64,000 nucleotides of DNA from Gordionus sp. m RMFG-2023. Lineage: Eukaryota; Nematomorpha; Gordioida; Chordodea; Parachordodidae. A model generated the notes under the pieces. That model was not told the origin of the DNA, did not search any database, and worked only from the letters and a program-made list of their open reading frames with translations. Position numbers and translations under genes: made by a program. The DNA lies in assembly GCF_954871325.1 (NCBI RefSeq), contig NC_088776.1, forward strand, positions 56,709,301 to 56,773,300, read 5' to 3'. Shown here piece by piece: positions 25,795 through 37,702 of this stretch. Numbering within the stretch: the stretch's first letter is position 1; the number at the start of each line of letters is the position of its first letter.

Positions 25795-27720
25795 TAAATG
25801 AAGGCGACGTACGTGGAGCCCAAAAATTAATCTCCTCACAAACAAAACTAGCCCCATCTTGATGCGACCCTTAACACCCCAAAATCTCTCCGTCCACGCT
25901 TATACTAGCTTACCAAACCCTCCGCCCAATATCCCTTCTCTCACAATATCACCAAGATATACGCGACATTATAAGCGAATTTAATAAATTTTCAGCAGCA
26001 GGTTCTGATGACTATAGACCTTCCTACTTTCAAACATTCCTAAAATCTCCCATTCAAATAGTTTTTTTTAACTCACTTACAACCCTCCTCAATAATATAA
26101 TCACTAGTGATATCCCCACATTCATCAAATAATATTTGAAGCTAACTTGATTGCATTTGAAAAACCTAAAGGTATCCGCCCCTATCGGTTTTTTCTATAG
26201 ACGCCTGAATACTAAAATTATCGCAAAAAAAATAAAAACCGATCAGTCCCTGCTTGGCAATTACCAATTAGGCAGCGGAACAAAAGGAGGCGTAGATGTA
26301 GCCTCTCACTGTCTTTGAATATACCTACAACATCCATCTATAAACTCCGTTCATTGCAAAATTGATTTTAAGAACGCCCTCAATACTGTATCTCGTTCCT
26401 CTGCTCTCTAATCCTTTTACGACAATTTTCCCCAATACTCGCGCATCGTTGACATTTGCTACACCAAAAGCACTCCCTCATTTTTAATGGTTGCGTTATA
26501 TACTCCGAAGAGGGTGTTAAACAGAGCGACCCCCTTGGCCCTGTACTTTTCTGCCTAGCCATCCATAATATGATGAAAGATCTCAAATCTGATTTTGATC
26601 TAGAGCTTAATCTTTGATACCTAGACGTTGGCACTCTCTGCGGTAACAAACATCAAATAAGCAAAACTTTCTACCATCTCGAAAGAGAATGCCCCAAAAC
26701 AGGCTTAGAATTAAACAAAACCAAAACAGAAATCTACATACTCAACCCCGAGATTCCCCTAGACTCATTTAAAGATTACAATATTATCGAAATCAAAGAT
26801 ATCCAACTCTTGAGCTCCCCATTACTTAATAATAAAAGTTCATCAATCCTATCCCATCGCAACAACTTTTTTATCTATTAAAAAAGTGCCTATATTTACC
26901 TAAAATCTCGCATCTCTTCCACTCCTCCTCATTCACCTCCTCAGAATTTTTCACCCAATATAATATACGCTTAAAGACATTTATGGAAAGGATCCTTAAT
27001 CTTCCATTATCGGACTTTAATTGGCACCTTGCTCAATTACCCGCCAAACTTGGAGGTATCGACCTCCCTTAGAATTACTCTCCCTATCTCTTTTTATCTC
27101 TAATCGCCTTTCGCTCAATTCCGCGATCTCATCTTTCATAACCCCCAATGACGATCTCTTAACAGTAGCAATCGAAAGATGAAATCAACTAACTCCAGAC
27201 GGTCAAACATTCCCAACCGAAATTTCTAATAAATCAATCTTGGAACCCCTTTAAAACTACAAAATAGTCTTAACCCTTCCGATATCAGCGATATATAACT
27301 TCTTCAACTAAACGATAAATACGGCGGGCATGAATGACTTGAGGCACTTCCAAGCCTAACCCTTTATAATCTCTTAACCAATGTCCAACTGAGAGTTACC
27401 ATAGGATTTCGATTTGGATGCTCGCTTACACATTAACACACTGCCACCTTTGCCACCTACCCGTTCAACTAAAAGCAACACACGGCCTAAGCTGCTCCCG
27501 CAGTCAAGGTCGCCACCTGCGGCATAAAGCTATAAATAAAATCATCCATAACGCTCTTAATAAGGCTAAAATACCTAACATCCTAGAACCAACAAACCTC
27601 TCTTTACAAGATGGTCTAAGACTGACGGTTTAACCTGCACCTCATGGTCCAATGGGAAATCCCTAATTTGGGACGAAACCTGCGTCTCTTCCTTTCACTC
27701 ATCAATTAATTCAAACCCTC
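25795..27720 (+). mobile_element. Decayed R2-group-like non-LTR retroelement (reverse transcriptase plus C-terminal endonuclease)
   Basis: Segments in family order: FNKFSAAGSDDYRPSYFQTF (the aGsDg.rPq.. entry to the RT), KGIRP-like text with RRLNTKIIAKKIK, LGNYQLGSGTKGGVDVASHC (the G...G.E.avH motif), CKIDFKNALNTVSRSSAL (kiDf.NAFN.v.R), and a DPLGPVLFC-like segment followed by a WYLDDG-like region near 26620. Then come a long linker and, at about 27330-27690, LEALPSLTLYNLLTNVQLRV, THGLSCSRSQGRHLRHKAIN, LEPTNLSLQDG and GKSLIWDETC. The last group matches the C-terminal Cys/His plus restriction-like-endonuclease region of RLE-type LINEs. Local GC is higher than the surroundings, as expected of a once-coding insert. 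Many breaks show it is an old copy. Confidence 0.8.
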
Positions 27721-28871
27721 TAATTAGCGGGGAAAATAAAAAAATTAATAAATACTCAATACTAAATAACTTTATTTTTCAACCCATAGTCATTTCAACT
27801 AATGGCAATTTCTCACAATCAACATTTTTATTTTTATATTTTGAAGGTTAAAGATATTAATAAATGTAATGTACAAAAAAAAATTCTAATAGTTATTTTC
27901 ATTAATTATAACTTTGTTACCATTATAACGCGAATTTCCTTTATTTATATCTAATATGAATGGACGGACCTTTATAAATTTTTGTACATTATTTCTCCAG
28001 CCGAGTTTGATAACACGATACCTTATCACACGATATTTTATCAAGCGATTTTTATTTTTTTTTTAAAAATATTTATAATTATACTAAAAATTTTTTTAAA
28101 AACAATATGACAAAAATTAAAAAAATAGGAATAATGTAAAAATATGAAAAAATACAAAAAATCAAAAATATTATAAAGGCATAAATCAGTGAATGAATAT
28201 GCTATTGGACTACATATATCAAAAGATATTATCTGCCTGTGCCGCAAATTTGCGCTAACTGTGATTGCAGTGTGAGATAGATATTTCTTATAGCCAAAAT
28301 ATAATTTTTTTTCCCATAATGTTTTTAGAAAAAATTACATTACTTAGATTACCTAGAGTCTAAGTGGCACAAATAAAATTTGAAACTTCGACTGTTGTAA
28401 TTTATAAGATGTATCGGTTTGATTTAGCTAATGAGTCATATTCAATGATGATAAACGAAAATATATATATTTTAATAGATTTAATTCGAATTTTAAGAGC
28501 TAAAACAATTATAACCAGCTGCACTTCTGAGAAAGATATTGGTGGATATTGAACAGGTGCCATATAAATATTTCCATCTAATATAGAGCGTGAATAGAAA
28601 AATAAATGATGGGACTAAAAAAGTCTATGACTCTATTGTTGACGTTCGATTGTATAGCGTGTTTATCGGTTTTGCATATGCTACAGATGATGATCTTGGA
28701 ATTTGAAACCTTAGCAGAATTATTTGGAGAAATGAATGGCCCCTCTAAGCGTATTTCCTACTGTCTTAGAATTGCATTTGAGACCTTGGCAGAAATATTT
28801 GAAGGGCTCTTTAAGCTTTTCCAACTGAGAAGACCTATATCCGAAGACTTAGAAACCTTAGTAAAAAATGG
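27721..28871. other. AT-rich stretch without recognised gene
   Basis: At about 28003-28052, TTTGATAACACGATACC and CACACGATATTTTATC resemble, in inverted form, a motif near 31050 (see findings). An open frame at 28606-29043 looks coding in its first 95 codons by composition but matches nothing known and then runs through a poly-T region. Confidence 0.35.
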
Positions 28872-29817
28872 TAACAGATTAAATCATGGGGAAATTTTCA
28901 TATATTATTTTTTTTATTTATTTTTTTTAATATTTTTTTTTATTTATTTTTTTCTAAATTTTTTTTTTTTTTTTTTTTTAAATTTAAAGAAAATCTTAAG
29001 TATATTTAAGAATTTGAAAAAAAGAGTATATTTAAGAACTTAGAAAAAAAAAGTATATTTAAGAATTTAGAAAAACAGAGTATATTTAAGAATTTAATAA
29101 AAATAGGTATACTAAATAATTACAATTTATTTGAAAACATAATTTTTCTAAATATAACATACCTAAAAAAATTATTGGCAAATTTATTAAATATATTTTA
29201 CCATTTTCCAATAGTAGTTTTAGATAATTTTATTAAACCAAGACTATCACTAATAGAAGTCCTAGACACAAAAAGATATATTAAGTGAATAAATTTGTTA
29301 ATAGGAAGATTAATATTTTCAAATATAGTACCTAATTAATAAAATATAATTTAAAAAATAATATAATATTAAACCCTTCCATAGAGAATAGCTGCTTAAG
29401 CAGTTTGAACATCTTACTCTATAAGTAGCTCCATTTTTCTCTCATGTTATTATTACAACATGTGTGATTGATAAGAAACTCATGATCTTTTAAAAAAGCC
29501 ATGGTCCTTGTATAAGAAATACACATATTGGTGAAATTTATGTTATCCATAAAGAGGTAAAATGTTAAATTTAAAAAACTTTGATATTGTATCAAAAAAT
29601 TTCCTTCAAAATCCACACGATATTTATTTATCAAAAAAAAAATCTAAAAATACGCCAATTGAAAGAAAAAGGTAACATTCAAAATTTTCTACCAAAATCC
29701 AGACAATCTAAAAAAAATAAATAAAAAATTTTTAAAAAAAAAATAAAAAAAAATATTAAAAAAAAATAAATAAAAAAAAAATAATATATGAAAATTTCCC
29801 CATGATTTAATCTGTTA
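28872..29817. repeat. Foldback: ~95-bp inverted repeat enclosing ~0.75 kb
   Basis: The left arm starts TAACAGATTAAATCATGGGG then AAATTTTCATATATTATT and continues into T-rich sequence. The right arm is its inverse complement, ending at 29817 (AAATTTTCCCCATGATTTAA then TCTGTTA), followed by A-rich sequence. The unique 45-bp outer part is identical, and the T-rich/A-rich inner part extends the arms. At about 28995-29100 inside lies a ~30-bp tandem (GTATATTTAAGAATTTAGAA) of four units. Noncoding; perhaps a foldback transposon. Confidence 0.85.
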
Positions 29818-30289
29818 TCTAAAAATTATATTTTTTGTTAAAAATTATCGGCCAACGAAATAATTTTGCAGCTCCCTCTATAATGTAAAATTGTATAACA
29901 AACACAATTACACGTTAGATGGTGCCACAAATTATGTTAAAGGCTGGCATTATGAAATTGAATCTATTTTCTCACTCAACGTTTTGTAATTTAGGAGGCC
30001 ATAAATATATGCGACCTTATATCTTCAAATTGTAATGAGGAATATACTGAGCCTCTCAAAGAAATCTGAAGATATTAAAATACGAGTTAATTGGTAAATG
30101 CAATTTCCGGTTTTTTCACATTTAAAAGAGATTGCCCATTTCCAGCAGTTAAATTTTTTATTTCTAATTTATATTTGAGATATATTGATTTATGATTACT
30201 TACTAAAGGGTATAAATTAAATTGTTTTATTGCTTTTTAAGATAAGATGATATTTAATTAAGAATTTTGACACTTATCTATTCCCAGAA
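29818..30289. other. AT-rich noncoding stretch
   Basis: No gene or named repeat seen. A slightly GC-richer piece at about 29995-30060 was not identified. Confidence 0.35.
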
Positions 30290-30780
30290 GAACTAGATAT
30301 CTAAACTGGCCTCCAACTCAACACAAATATAGTCACCCCACACATTATGCAAAATCCTGGTCGAAGGACACTATTCATTATATTGGAGATACTCAAACGG
30401 AAGACATTAGCACCATTTTGCAATAAATGCTCATACATAAGGTCCTATCTACTAATCTTATTCAATCAACGCTAGAACCTGTATGGCTAAATACCGTAGA
30501 CAACAAACGTCTAAATAGAATAACAACCCTTTCTTGGGCTAAAGATCTTCCTCCTTGATACCATCCTCTATAGACTCATTTAGATTAAATCATAGCCACC
30601 GAAACTTTATTCTTTTCTAGAAAATGCCCTATTTTATACCTTTTGTCACTTCAACTCTAGGTAAATTTGGCATTGAAGCATTACTTTTCTTAAAAATTTA
30701 AGAAAAAAAACTCTTTTCTATCTTCGACGACCTCAAGGAAAATATAATCTTTACCTTATCAGAGAATATCTCTTGAAATA
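30290..30780 (+). mobile_element. Possible retroelement fragment
   Basis: Base composition rises here, as in the R2-group-like fragment at 25795. Pieces such as TLEPVWLNTVDNKRLNRITT then LSWAKDLPP resemble the linker between RT and endonuclease in that family. Too broken for a firm family assignment. Confidence 0.3.
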
Positions 30781-31579
30781 TGAAGATCAAATTTTATCTA
30801 TTACTACATAATATTTTTAATTTTTTAATTTTTATCATTAGATATATACATATTTTTTTTAAAAAAATTTTAGAGAAAAAATTTAGAAAAAAAAAAAATT
30901 ATAATATTGAAATTGAACCGAAAAAATCAAAAAATCAGATGTTATCTAAACTTAACTTTTAAAATTAATAAATGAGTAATAGTGTCGTCGCTATAAAGTG
31001 TCGTCGCTATAAAGTGTGTCGTAAAAAAGTGACGTCATGATAAAGTGTCATCAAATAATTCCAAATTAATTCTCCCTCTATTATAGTTTTAATTAATATA
31101 AAATTTACTAGCTTTAATATGCAAAACAAATGTCAACCCTTTTCTCCTCTTTTTCAAAGAAGTATTTATATTTTGTTTAAGACAAAGTGTCCTATATATT
31201 CTCCAAAAATCTTTTCAACAAATATTTATTGTTATTTTTCTTCCCATTCAAAATAAAATAGCATTAGAATAAGAAATAAAGTTCAATGAAGGGATTGAAA
31301 ATAAAATATATATAATTTTAGTTTATCTAATTTTTCTAGACCTAACATATATCGATTAAATGCGGTAATATTCAATTCCTAATCGATTTATCGATTATAC
31401 TGTATTGTACTTAGTATATATTTCTCAGAATCAAAATATTTACAATTTGGCGAGACTTAAATTAATTTTTGATGTTTAAGCTTTTTAAGTGTGAACCATT
31501 AGTGATAACAATACTTATTTTCAAAGATTATACTTTATAATTTCTTTATGTGTTATTTAAATTTCTCATTTATACATGT
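30781..31579. other. AT-rich stretch; 3' flank of the protease gene
   Basis: GTGTCGTCGCTATAAA is tandemly repeated at about 30980-31015, followed by GTGACGTCATGATAAAGTG. From about 31340 to 31579 the sequence parallels 51090-51360, so it belongs to the duplicated 3' end of the ADAMTS-like gene and probably holds its 3' untranslated region. Confidence 0.5.
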
Positions 31580-32338
31580 TTATCGATAATTAGAATAATA
31601 ATTAGAATTTGATTCGTAATTGCTATAAGTACCCTCGCGACTCTCGTAGTTATTATCGGGAATGAGGTCTTGATTCGAGAATCGAATAGAATTGCCGCTC
31701 TCTCTTAAGCGTTTTTTGTACAAGAGATATCCAATGACGCTTGCCATGATAGTTACCGATAGAATAATTCCCACTAACAGGTATAATGTATTTAGAGTGT
31801 CATTATTTTCTTTAGATATCTTTTGCCTGGGAGCTTTTGATTTAGAATTTGATGCACTAAAAATATTTTCATCGGTTTCACTGGCCGTATCTTCATAATA
31901 TTCGTATTCGTGATTGGATGAAGGTTTTTTGGTAATTTTAAAGTGACTAATTTTATTCGTATTTGTATTAATCATGGAGCCTTTATTAGGGAATGAGGAA
32001 GGTGAAGACCGAACGTCATATTTCCGATCGCGAGTTACGCCTATGTCGACTAAATCACTGATATCACCTAACCTTGGAAATAACAGATCGGGTGTTTGGG
32101 GTATATTAACGCAATCTCTCCACAAACAATATTTTGTTTTTTGAGTATTACATATCACTCCATTAGGCAGTGGATATGTAGGAAACGATTCCATAGTACC
32201 TTGCATTACCGTGCACTCTATTAGGCATTCATTTAAGTTAATATATCTTTCACCGGTTAAATATGGGTGTACTATTTTTTTCTTTTTACAGTAATCTTCC
32301 ATGTAATTAGTCATAGAGAAGAGTTTTTTACATTTTTT
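31580..32338 (-). CDS. ADAMTS-like metalloprotease, last exon (Cys-rich domain, transmembrane helix, tail)
   Basis: The acceptor AG at 32340-32339 (TAAAATTTAG) joins in phase 0 to the end of the TSP1 exon, giving IKCRRPY/KKCKKLF, which supplies the last TSP1 cysteines. Then come YMEDYCKKKK, RYINLNECLIEC and YPLPNGVICN, and TKYCLWRDCVN. This is the C-l-C..DGt.C....C..g.C pattern of the ADAMTS Cys-rich domain. A ~100-residue Ser/Asn/Glu-rich stalk follows, then a hydrophobic helix LYLLVGIILSVTIMASVIGY with KKR behind it. The ~45-residue tail is rich in N, Y and S (NNYESREGTYSNYESNSNYY) and ends before TAA at 31582-31580. The orientation predicts a type I membrane protein with a short cytoplasmic tail. 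A decayed second copy of this exon lies at 51361-52110. Confidence 0.88.
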   Translation of the reverse strand, partial: KKCKKLFSMTNYMEDYCKKKKIVHPYLTGERYINLNECLIECTVMQGTMESFPTYPLPNGVICNTQKTKYCLWRDCVNIPQTPDLLFPRLGDISDLVDIGVTRDRKYDVRSSPSSFPNKGSMINTNTNKISHFKITKKPSSNHEYEYYEDTASETDENIFSASNSKSKAPRQKISKENNDTLNTLYLLVGIILSVTIMASVIGYLLYKKRLRESGNSIRFSNQDLIPDNNYESREGTYSNYESNSNYYSNYR

Positions 32339-32497
32339 CTAAATTTTATTTAAAAATATTCAAAAATCTAAGTTAAATGAAATAAATATCGAACTTAATT
32401 TTATATAAAATATGTTTTTAAATATGACTTACTTGCACTTTACTCAAGTTATAAAAAAATTTTTTTTAAATAAATAACCAAAATAATTGTAATATGT

Positions 32498-34314
32498 ATT
32501 GGGTAAGATAATTTATGAGCCATAATTACCATTGGTTCTCTTTTATTTTATATGTCATATGATTGGTTGAGTTTTATTCATCTTATTTTAATATTTTTTG
32601 TTGAAGGATTATTTTTATTATCGAAAACCATTGGTTTTAATATTTAAACATATACTTTTTTAAATTATATATTTTTTTTTAAATAAATTTTTAATTTTTT
32701 AAATTATTTTGAATAGTGAGAATATATGTTTAATATTTATTTGAAAAATAAAGAGACTTTAGGGTTATAAAGTGGCAGATATACCTACAAAAATATAAAT
32801 CGAATAATGGATTTATTCTTTTTCGTTTAAAGTGAATAATTTATTATTCGTATTCGTAAATAATAAAATGATTATTAGATTCGATTCGTCGAATATTCGA
32901 TTCAATTCGAAAATTTTATTCAATCATAAATTAAAAAAGATAGAATATTAAATATTTTGTAATTTGACTATGGATAAAAGAAAAAAAATTCTATTAGTAA
33001 GATAATATAAAAGCATATATATATAGTATTATATTTATATATAATGTAGAAAAATCAATATAATATTCATATCATGTTGAAGACAAATATACCAACAAGA
33101 ATTGAATAAACACCAAGTTTTTGCAAAAAGTCAAATTTATGATTTCTCCATCATCAAACAAAGGAGAAATATTTGGTTCGCCCGTCATTCTTGACGGGAT
33201 ATATTAGTTTATTATAATTGTATATGTGTTATAAATTGCATATAAAAAAAATAGTTTCTTCGTCAATAATAAAATAATTTTCGGTGGTTAATTATAAAAT
33301 TATTCGAATAAAAACAGCTTTTAACAACATTTTTAGAAATATAAAATGTTTCTTCATTATTTCACAAGGAAGTTTAATTAAATAGAAATAATTGCAAATA
33401 ATTCCTACTAAAGATCTCCTATTTAAGACAAAAAATGTTTTAAAATTTTATCATCTTTTTCTAAAAAAAATTGCTATAAATTTTTTTCCCCCTACCATTA
33501 ATATATCTTTAAACTCACGCGGACTATCTCTCAAACTTTCGAGGGTGATTTTCCATGATTTTTTCTATATTTATCGATATAAATTATTTTAATGGAATAA
33601 TTTGATCTAATAATAGATAAAAAATTATTCGACGAAATTTTCTTTATTCTAATTCGATTAGAATCAAATAATTGTGTTTTCGTAAAATATGAATCGTATC
33701 AAATCGATCGAATATCAAATAACAAATAATTCGTTTTAGTTATAGTGGAAGCCAGTGGACTGTAAAGCCCGTTTTATGAGAGCATTACATCTGTTATGTC
33801 GGATTGAACGTCTACTGCTAAAGATTAAAATGAATTTTTAAAATTTTTTCAAAAGTGAGAATAAATGTTCAAATATTAATTTGAAAATAATGCTTTTTAG
33901 TGGAATTTAATTGTATGCTAGTGATTAAAAATAAAGCTTATAAGTAATGATATAAGTGACTACTGAGAAATGATCAAAGATTACAAATATGCATGGCATC
34001 TTATAATCCATAAAGTTTTTATAACCAATTTGTCGTTCCCTTTATTTATATTCTATCCTGTCTATCTCATTTTTATTTATTTTTTTACAAAAAATGGCTC
34101 ATAATTAAAATATCGTTCAACAAAAAAATGTTTTTAAAAATATATATGTAAAAATTAACATCCAATGGCTTTTGTTAATAAAGATATCTCAACAAAAAAA
34201 TATACTTAAAAAAATAAAAAATAAATTTCAATCACATGCCAGATAAATAAATAAAGGACAATCGTAATTATGGCTTACAAACCATAATTTTGCCGAGTAT
34301 TGTATTACCCAAAA
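32498..34314. mobile_element. ~1.8-kb element with long inverted ends, in an intron of the protease gene
   Basis: The left end has ATTGGGTAAGATAATTTATG then AGCCATAATTACCATTGG and ATATGATTGGTTGA. The right end read inward has ATTTTGGGTAATACAATACT, AAGCCATAATTACGATTG and CATGTGATTGAAAT. An inner inverted pair, rich in ATTCG words (about 32815-32930 and 33640-33740), resembles AACGAATTATTTGTTATTTG. A partial copy is at 18851. No transposase was recognised. Confidence 0.6.
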
Positions 34315-34380
34315 TCCATATTGCTAGAAATTTCTGATTCTAAATTATAACCACCCATGATTATTAGTGGTTTGCATATA

Positions 34381-34455
34381 GAAAAATTCTCAGGCCCGGC
34401 CCAACCCTGTGAAAGTTAGTTTTTATCTGGACTGGCCAGGATTGCAGACCATGAT
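34381..34455. mobile_element. Solo end of the GGCCCGG-type element
   Basis: TCTCAGGCCCGGCCCAACCC and CTGGCCAGGATTGCAGACC resemble the right terminus of the element at 5331-5583 (CAGGCCCGGCC...CTGCAGGTCTCT). No matching left end was seen. Confidence 0.45.
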
Positions 34456-34898
34456 TATCCCATTTTATGGTTTATTCCTAAGCATAAATAATTTTTTTTT
34501 TAGCCCCATAATGTTCTTTTCCAAACAAATAGAATCTTTTTTATGTCTTTTTTTAAAATGAAAGTGACATTTTGCAAAACGAAGATGTCTTTTATTCATA
34601 TTATAGTATCCAATTTTATTTGTTTTTAAGATTTTTGGATTTTATAATAATTTCTTGGAAAATGTTAAATTTTAATAAATTTATTTAAAAAATATATGAT
34701 GATTCTCAATCTATCTTTGTAATTTAGAGATTTTTGCATTACATAAATTTCTTGAAGATAAATATTACAATAGAGGAGGTTTCTACTTATTGGTCAATTT
34801 TTATTAAGTGTTCCCTTTTTATAGGTTTTAAGCTATTTCTGTAAATAAAAATTTTAATGCTGTTTTTTATCCATTCTACCTGTCATATTGATCAAGGT

Positions 34899-35011
34899 TC
34901 CACGTCAATTCGACGCGGAAAATTCGGCGCGGTTTATTCGGCGAAGCTTCAATTTAGCGCGGCGTCAATCGGCTCAATAATAATTCAGCGCGTATCTAAT
35001 ACAGCTGCAAT
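34899..35011. repeat. GC-rich island of irregularly repeated AATTCGGCGCGG words
   Basis: Within 110 bp the words TCAATTCGACGCGG, AATTCGGCGCGG, ATTCGGCG, TCAATTTAGCGCGG, GTCAATCGGC and AATTCAGCGCG follow one another in direct orientation. Flanks are strongly AT-rich. Probably the subterminal repeat of a transposon; not coding. Confidence 0.65.
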
Positions 35012-35559
35012 TTAATTATAAATTTATTAGTATAAAAAAAGATGATTAAATAGAAGTCATTTTGAATGTTAGTCCGATTAATTATTTCTTTGTATTTTTT
35101 TTACAAGTATCTCAATTTTATTTACTAATGTGTAAATCAATAAAAAATTTATTAATATCAAAAATAGCAACCAAAATTTATGCCGTTTTCTTTTTGGACC
35201 AATTTATCACATTAAAAGGTATACATATTATTTTGGTCGAGTTTTTAAAAATGATCCAAATCGGTCGTTTAACATTTTAATTTTAATTTAGAGGGGTCTA
35301 ATTTTATCTGAGATTTTGTTAATTCATCTAGAATAAAATTTTTATCTAGAATAATCTCATAAATATTTAATAGGGCTAATCCTATGATTTTTCACTGGTA
35401 GTATTTCTTAAATTAACCTTTTTAAAGTTGAAAAGGCCCTTAATTAGTACAGGTACTAATTATGTAGCTAAAATAATTAATAATGTTTTGATATTGGGAA
35501 CCCACATGGAAAGGGTCTTCAGAGCATTTTTGGTCTCAAAGAATACTCTATTCTGTCAT

Positions 35560-36500
35560 GATTACGAAAATCAGACATCACAAAGTAACTTATAGTATGA
35601 GCCTACTATATTGAAATTTTCCTAATATCCTCTCGTTTTCAAGGGTAATCAACAGTTTAGACTCAACCGGCAAAAGAAAAAAAATGCTTTTTAAAATAAA
35701 AATATGACTAATAAATCTTTCCTTTAATTTGAATAAAAATGTATTAATAAGATGAAAATAAATGTTTATTTTATAAAAATCCTTAATCGTAGATGCATCA
35801 ATATTTGAGCAATTGGATTGTCTAGTAACTATAGGTTTAAAAAATATCAATCACAAACATATTAGCAATCTCCTATGAAATTTTTATCCACATTCTCTCT
35901 AATATTTATTAATATTTCAACAATATCTTTTGCTCTATTTATAACTTCTCTTAAATCCAAATCAATTTTTTGTAGCATTTTGCTTATATAAATAAATAAA
36001 AAAATAAACACAGAGAATAGATATTAAAAATTGTGGTTTAATAATAGCCTGCAAAAGATTCTCAATCTGCTGATGCTTGATATATATAATTCAGTGCTGC
36101 AAATACAACATCATATAGTTTAATAAAGAGTTTCACCGACTCTGATTCCAAAATTAATCACATGATGGAGAAGATAAGTGAAATAGCAATCTTAATGAAG
36201 CTTTATAATTTTTTTAAAAAATTTTGCAAACCCTACTTTGTTCAATAAGTATTTTCTTTTTAAAGAATAAAATCTATCTCCGCTTTGCACCTGAGGTTGT
36301 TGGAAAAGTTAAGATTAATTTAATTAATCAAAGTTCTAAATATTAAAAATGCAAGTATTTCTTTGATATTCTTTTTAAACTCAACGTCCCGAAACGCTCT
36401 ATAATTTGATGTCCAGCTTTATGCAAATCGAAAGTAGGTTTCAATAAAATACCATTAATTTTCTTGGGAAATTATTATGAAATGTTCGGAAAATCGTTTC
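35560..36500 (-). mobile_element. ZMYM-type hAT transposase remnant
   Basis: The - strand holds KMLQKIDLDLREVINRAKDI then VEILINIRENVDKNF around 35990-35890, then TRQSNCSNIDASTIKDFYKI and YFHLINTFLFKLKERF (35830-35710). This corresponds to R...R.N....s.e.yyr...f...ld....L..RF of ZMYM-type hAT transposases. The reading is interrupted and no termini were found. It sits in the largest intron of the protease gene. Confidence 0.6.
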
Positions 36501-36974
36501 CAGCCGCTCGGATTTTTTATATTTTGATTTATTTTTTCAAGTTTTTGGAAAATTGGTCATAGTTTTCCTCTTTCGATAATTAATTTCTTATTACCAAAAT
36601 TTCTTGAGGTGTGTCCAAAATATCAAAAAATTTGATTGGCAAACTTTTAAAAAAGAAATAAAAAAAGAAGAAACAGTTATCAAAATATAAATCTAGAAAA
36701 TTTTTAAAAATTTCAAAATAACAATAGCCTTCATTAAAATTTTATTTAAAGCTCGCGATTACTTTTTAAAAATAATTTTCGTTGGAACAGGGTTGGGCCT
36801 AATTTTTTTTAAATATTCGGGCCAGGGCTAAAAAATTTTAAATATCATTGATTTTTATGAAATAAATTGTTGATTTTTTTAAAGTTCTTTCAAGAAACGA
36901 GGCGCCAATATATTTTATTCTAAAATAATTCGTTCGGGATTATGCCGGGCCTGATGAATTTGTCAAAAAAATTT

Positions 36975-37702
36975 CAGATGCATAGCCAGTCTACGCACGG
37001 GGGGGGGGGGTATAATTCTTTTTTATATTGAAATAACTTTTTTTTTTGAAACATTAAAAAATTATTAGAACTATATAAAATTTATCATAACCATTATTAA
37101 AAATGACAATTTCGAACACGAAAATATAAAATATTTAAGAGCGAACATAATATTGTTTTTCATACCAAGATTTAAATCTTGAAATTGGCCTTCAGATACA
37201 TTCATATTCTCAAAATATTAGTTTAATATATCCTCAAAAGGATTTTAGGTAATAGTATTTGTAATTGATGGAGCCATTTGATGAATCAGAAATCGGTCTT
37301 TGAAAAGAGTGAAAGATATATTTAAAAGTGGAGACAATAAGATATTTTATATTTATCGTCAATTGAGCCCTATTTAATATTGAAATTGTATGTCTAGGTG
37401 CAAGTCTATGCTTGCGAATCTAAAAACATATAATTTGGTCTTACCCTAAACAATCACTCAAATTTCTTGAAATGATCAATATATCACTTATGTTAATATA
37501 ACCTTCGCGATTTTCATAGCTTCAATTAAATATACATATCATTTTTTTTGAAAATATTGCATAATTGTGGGGTATAATTTATTAAAATATTTTAATGGAA
37601 AAAAATCAGCTATCATATTGAATCTATTAATGTATCTGCTTCAGATGAAATATCAAATTCATGCCATTCTAATATCCCCCTCCCTCTCTCGTTACGCACC
37701 TG
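36975..37702. mobile_element. Nonautonomous hAT-like element with G/C-run ends
   Basis: The left end CAGATGCATAGCCAGTCTAC leads to a G11 run (36999-37009). The right end read inward is CAGGTGCGTAACGAGAGAGG then GAGGGGG. These resemble each other and the common hAT terminus CAG..GCGTAGCCAG. No clear 8-bp duplication was seen and no coding sequence. Confidence 0.5.

Noticed and set aside
28606-29043. 145-codon gene
   Set aside because: The second half is a poly-T run translated as F/Y and overlaps the foldback arm; the first half matches nothing known.
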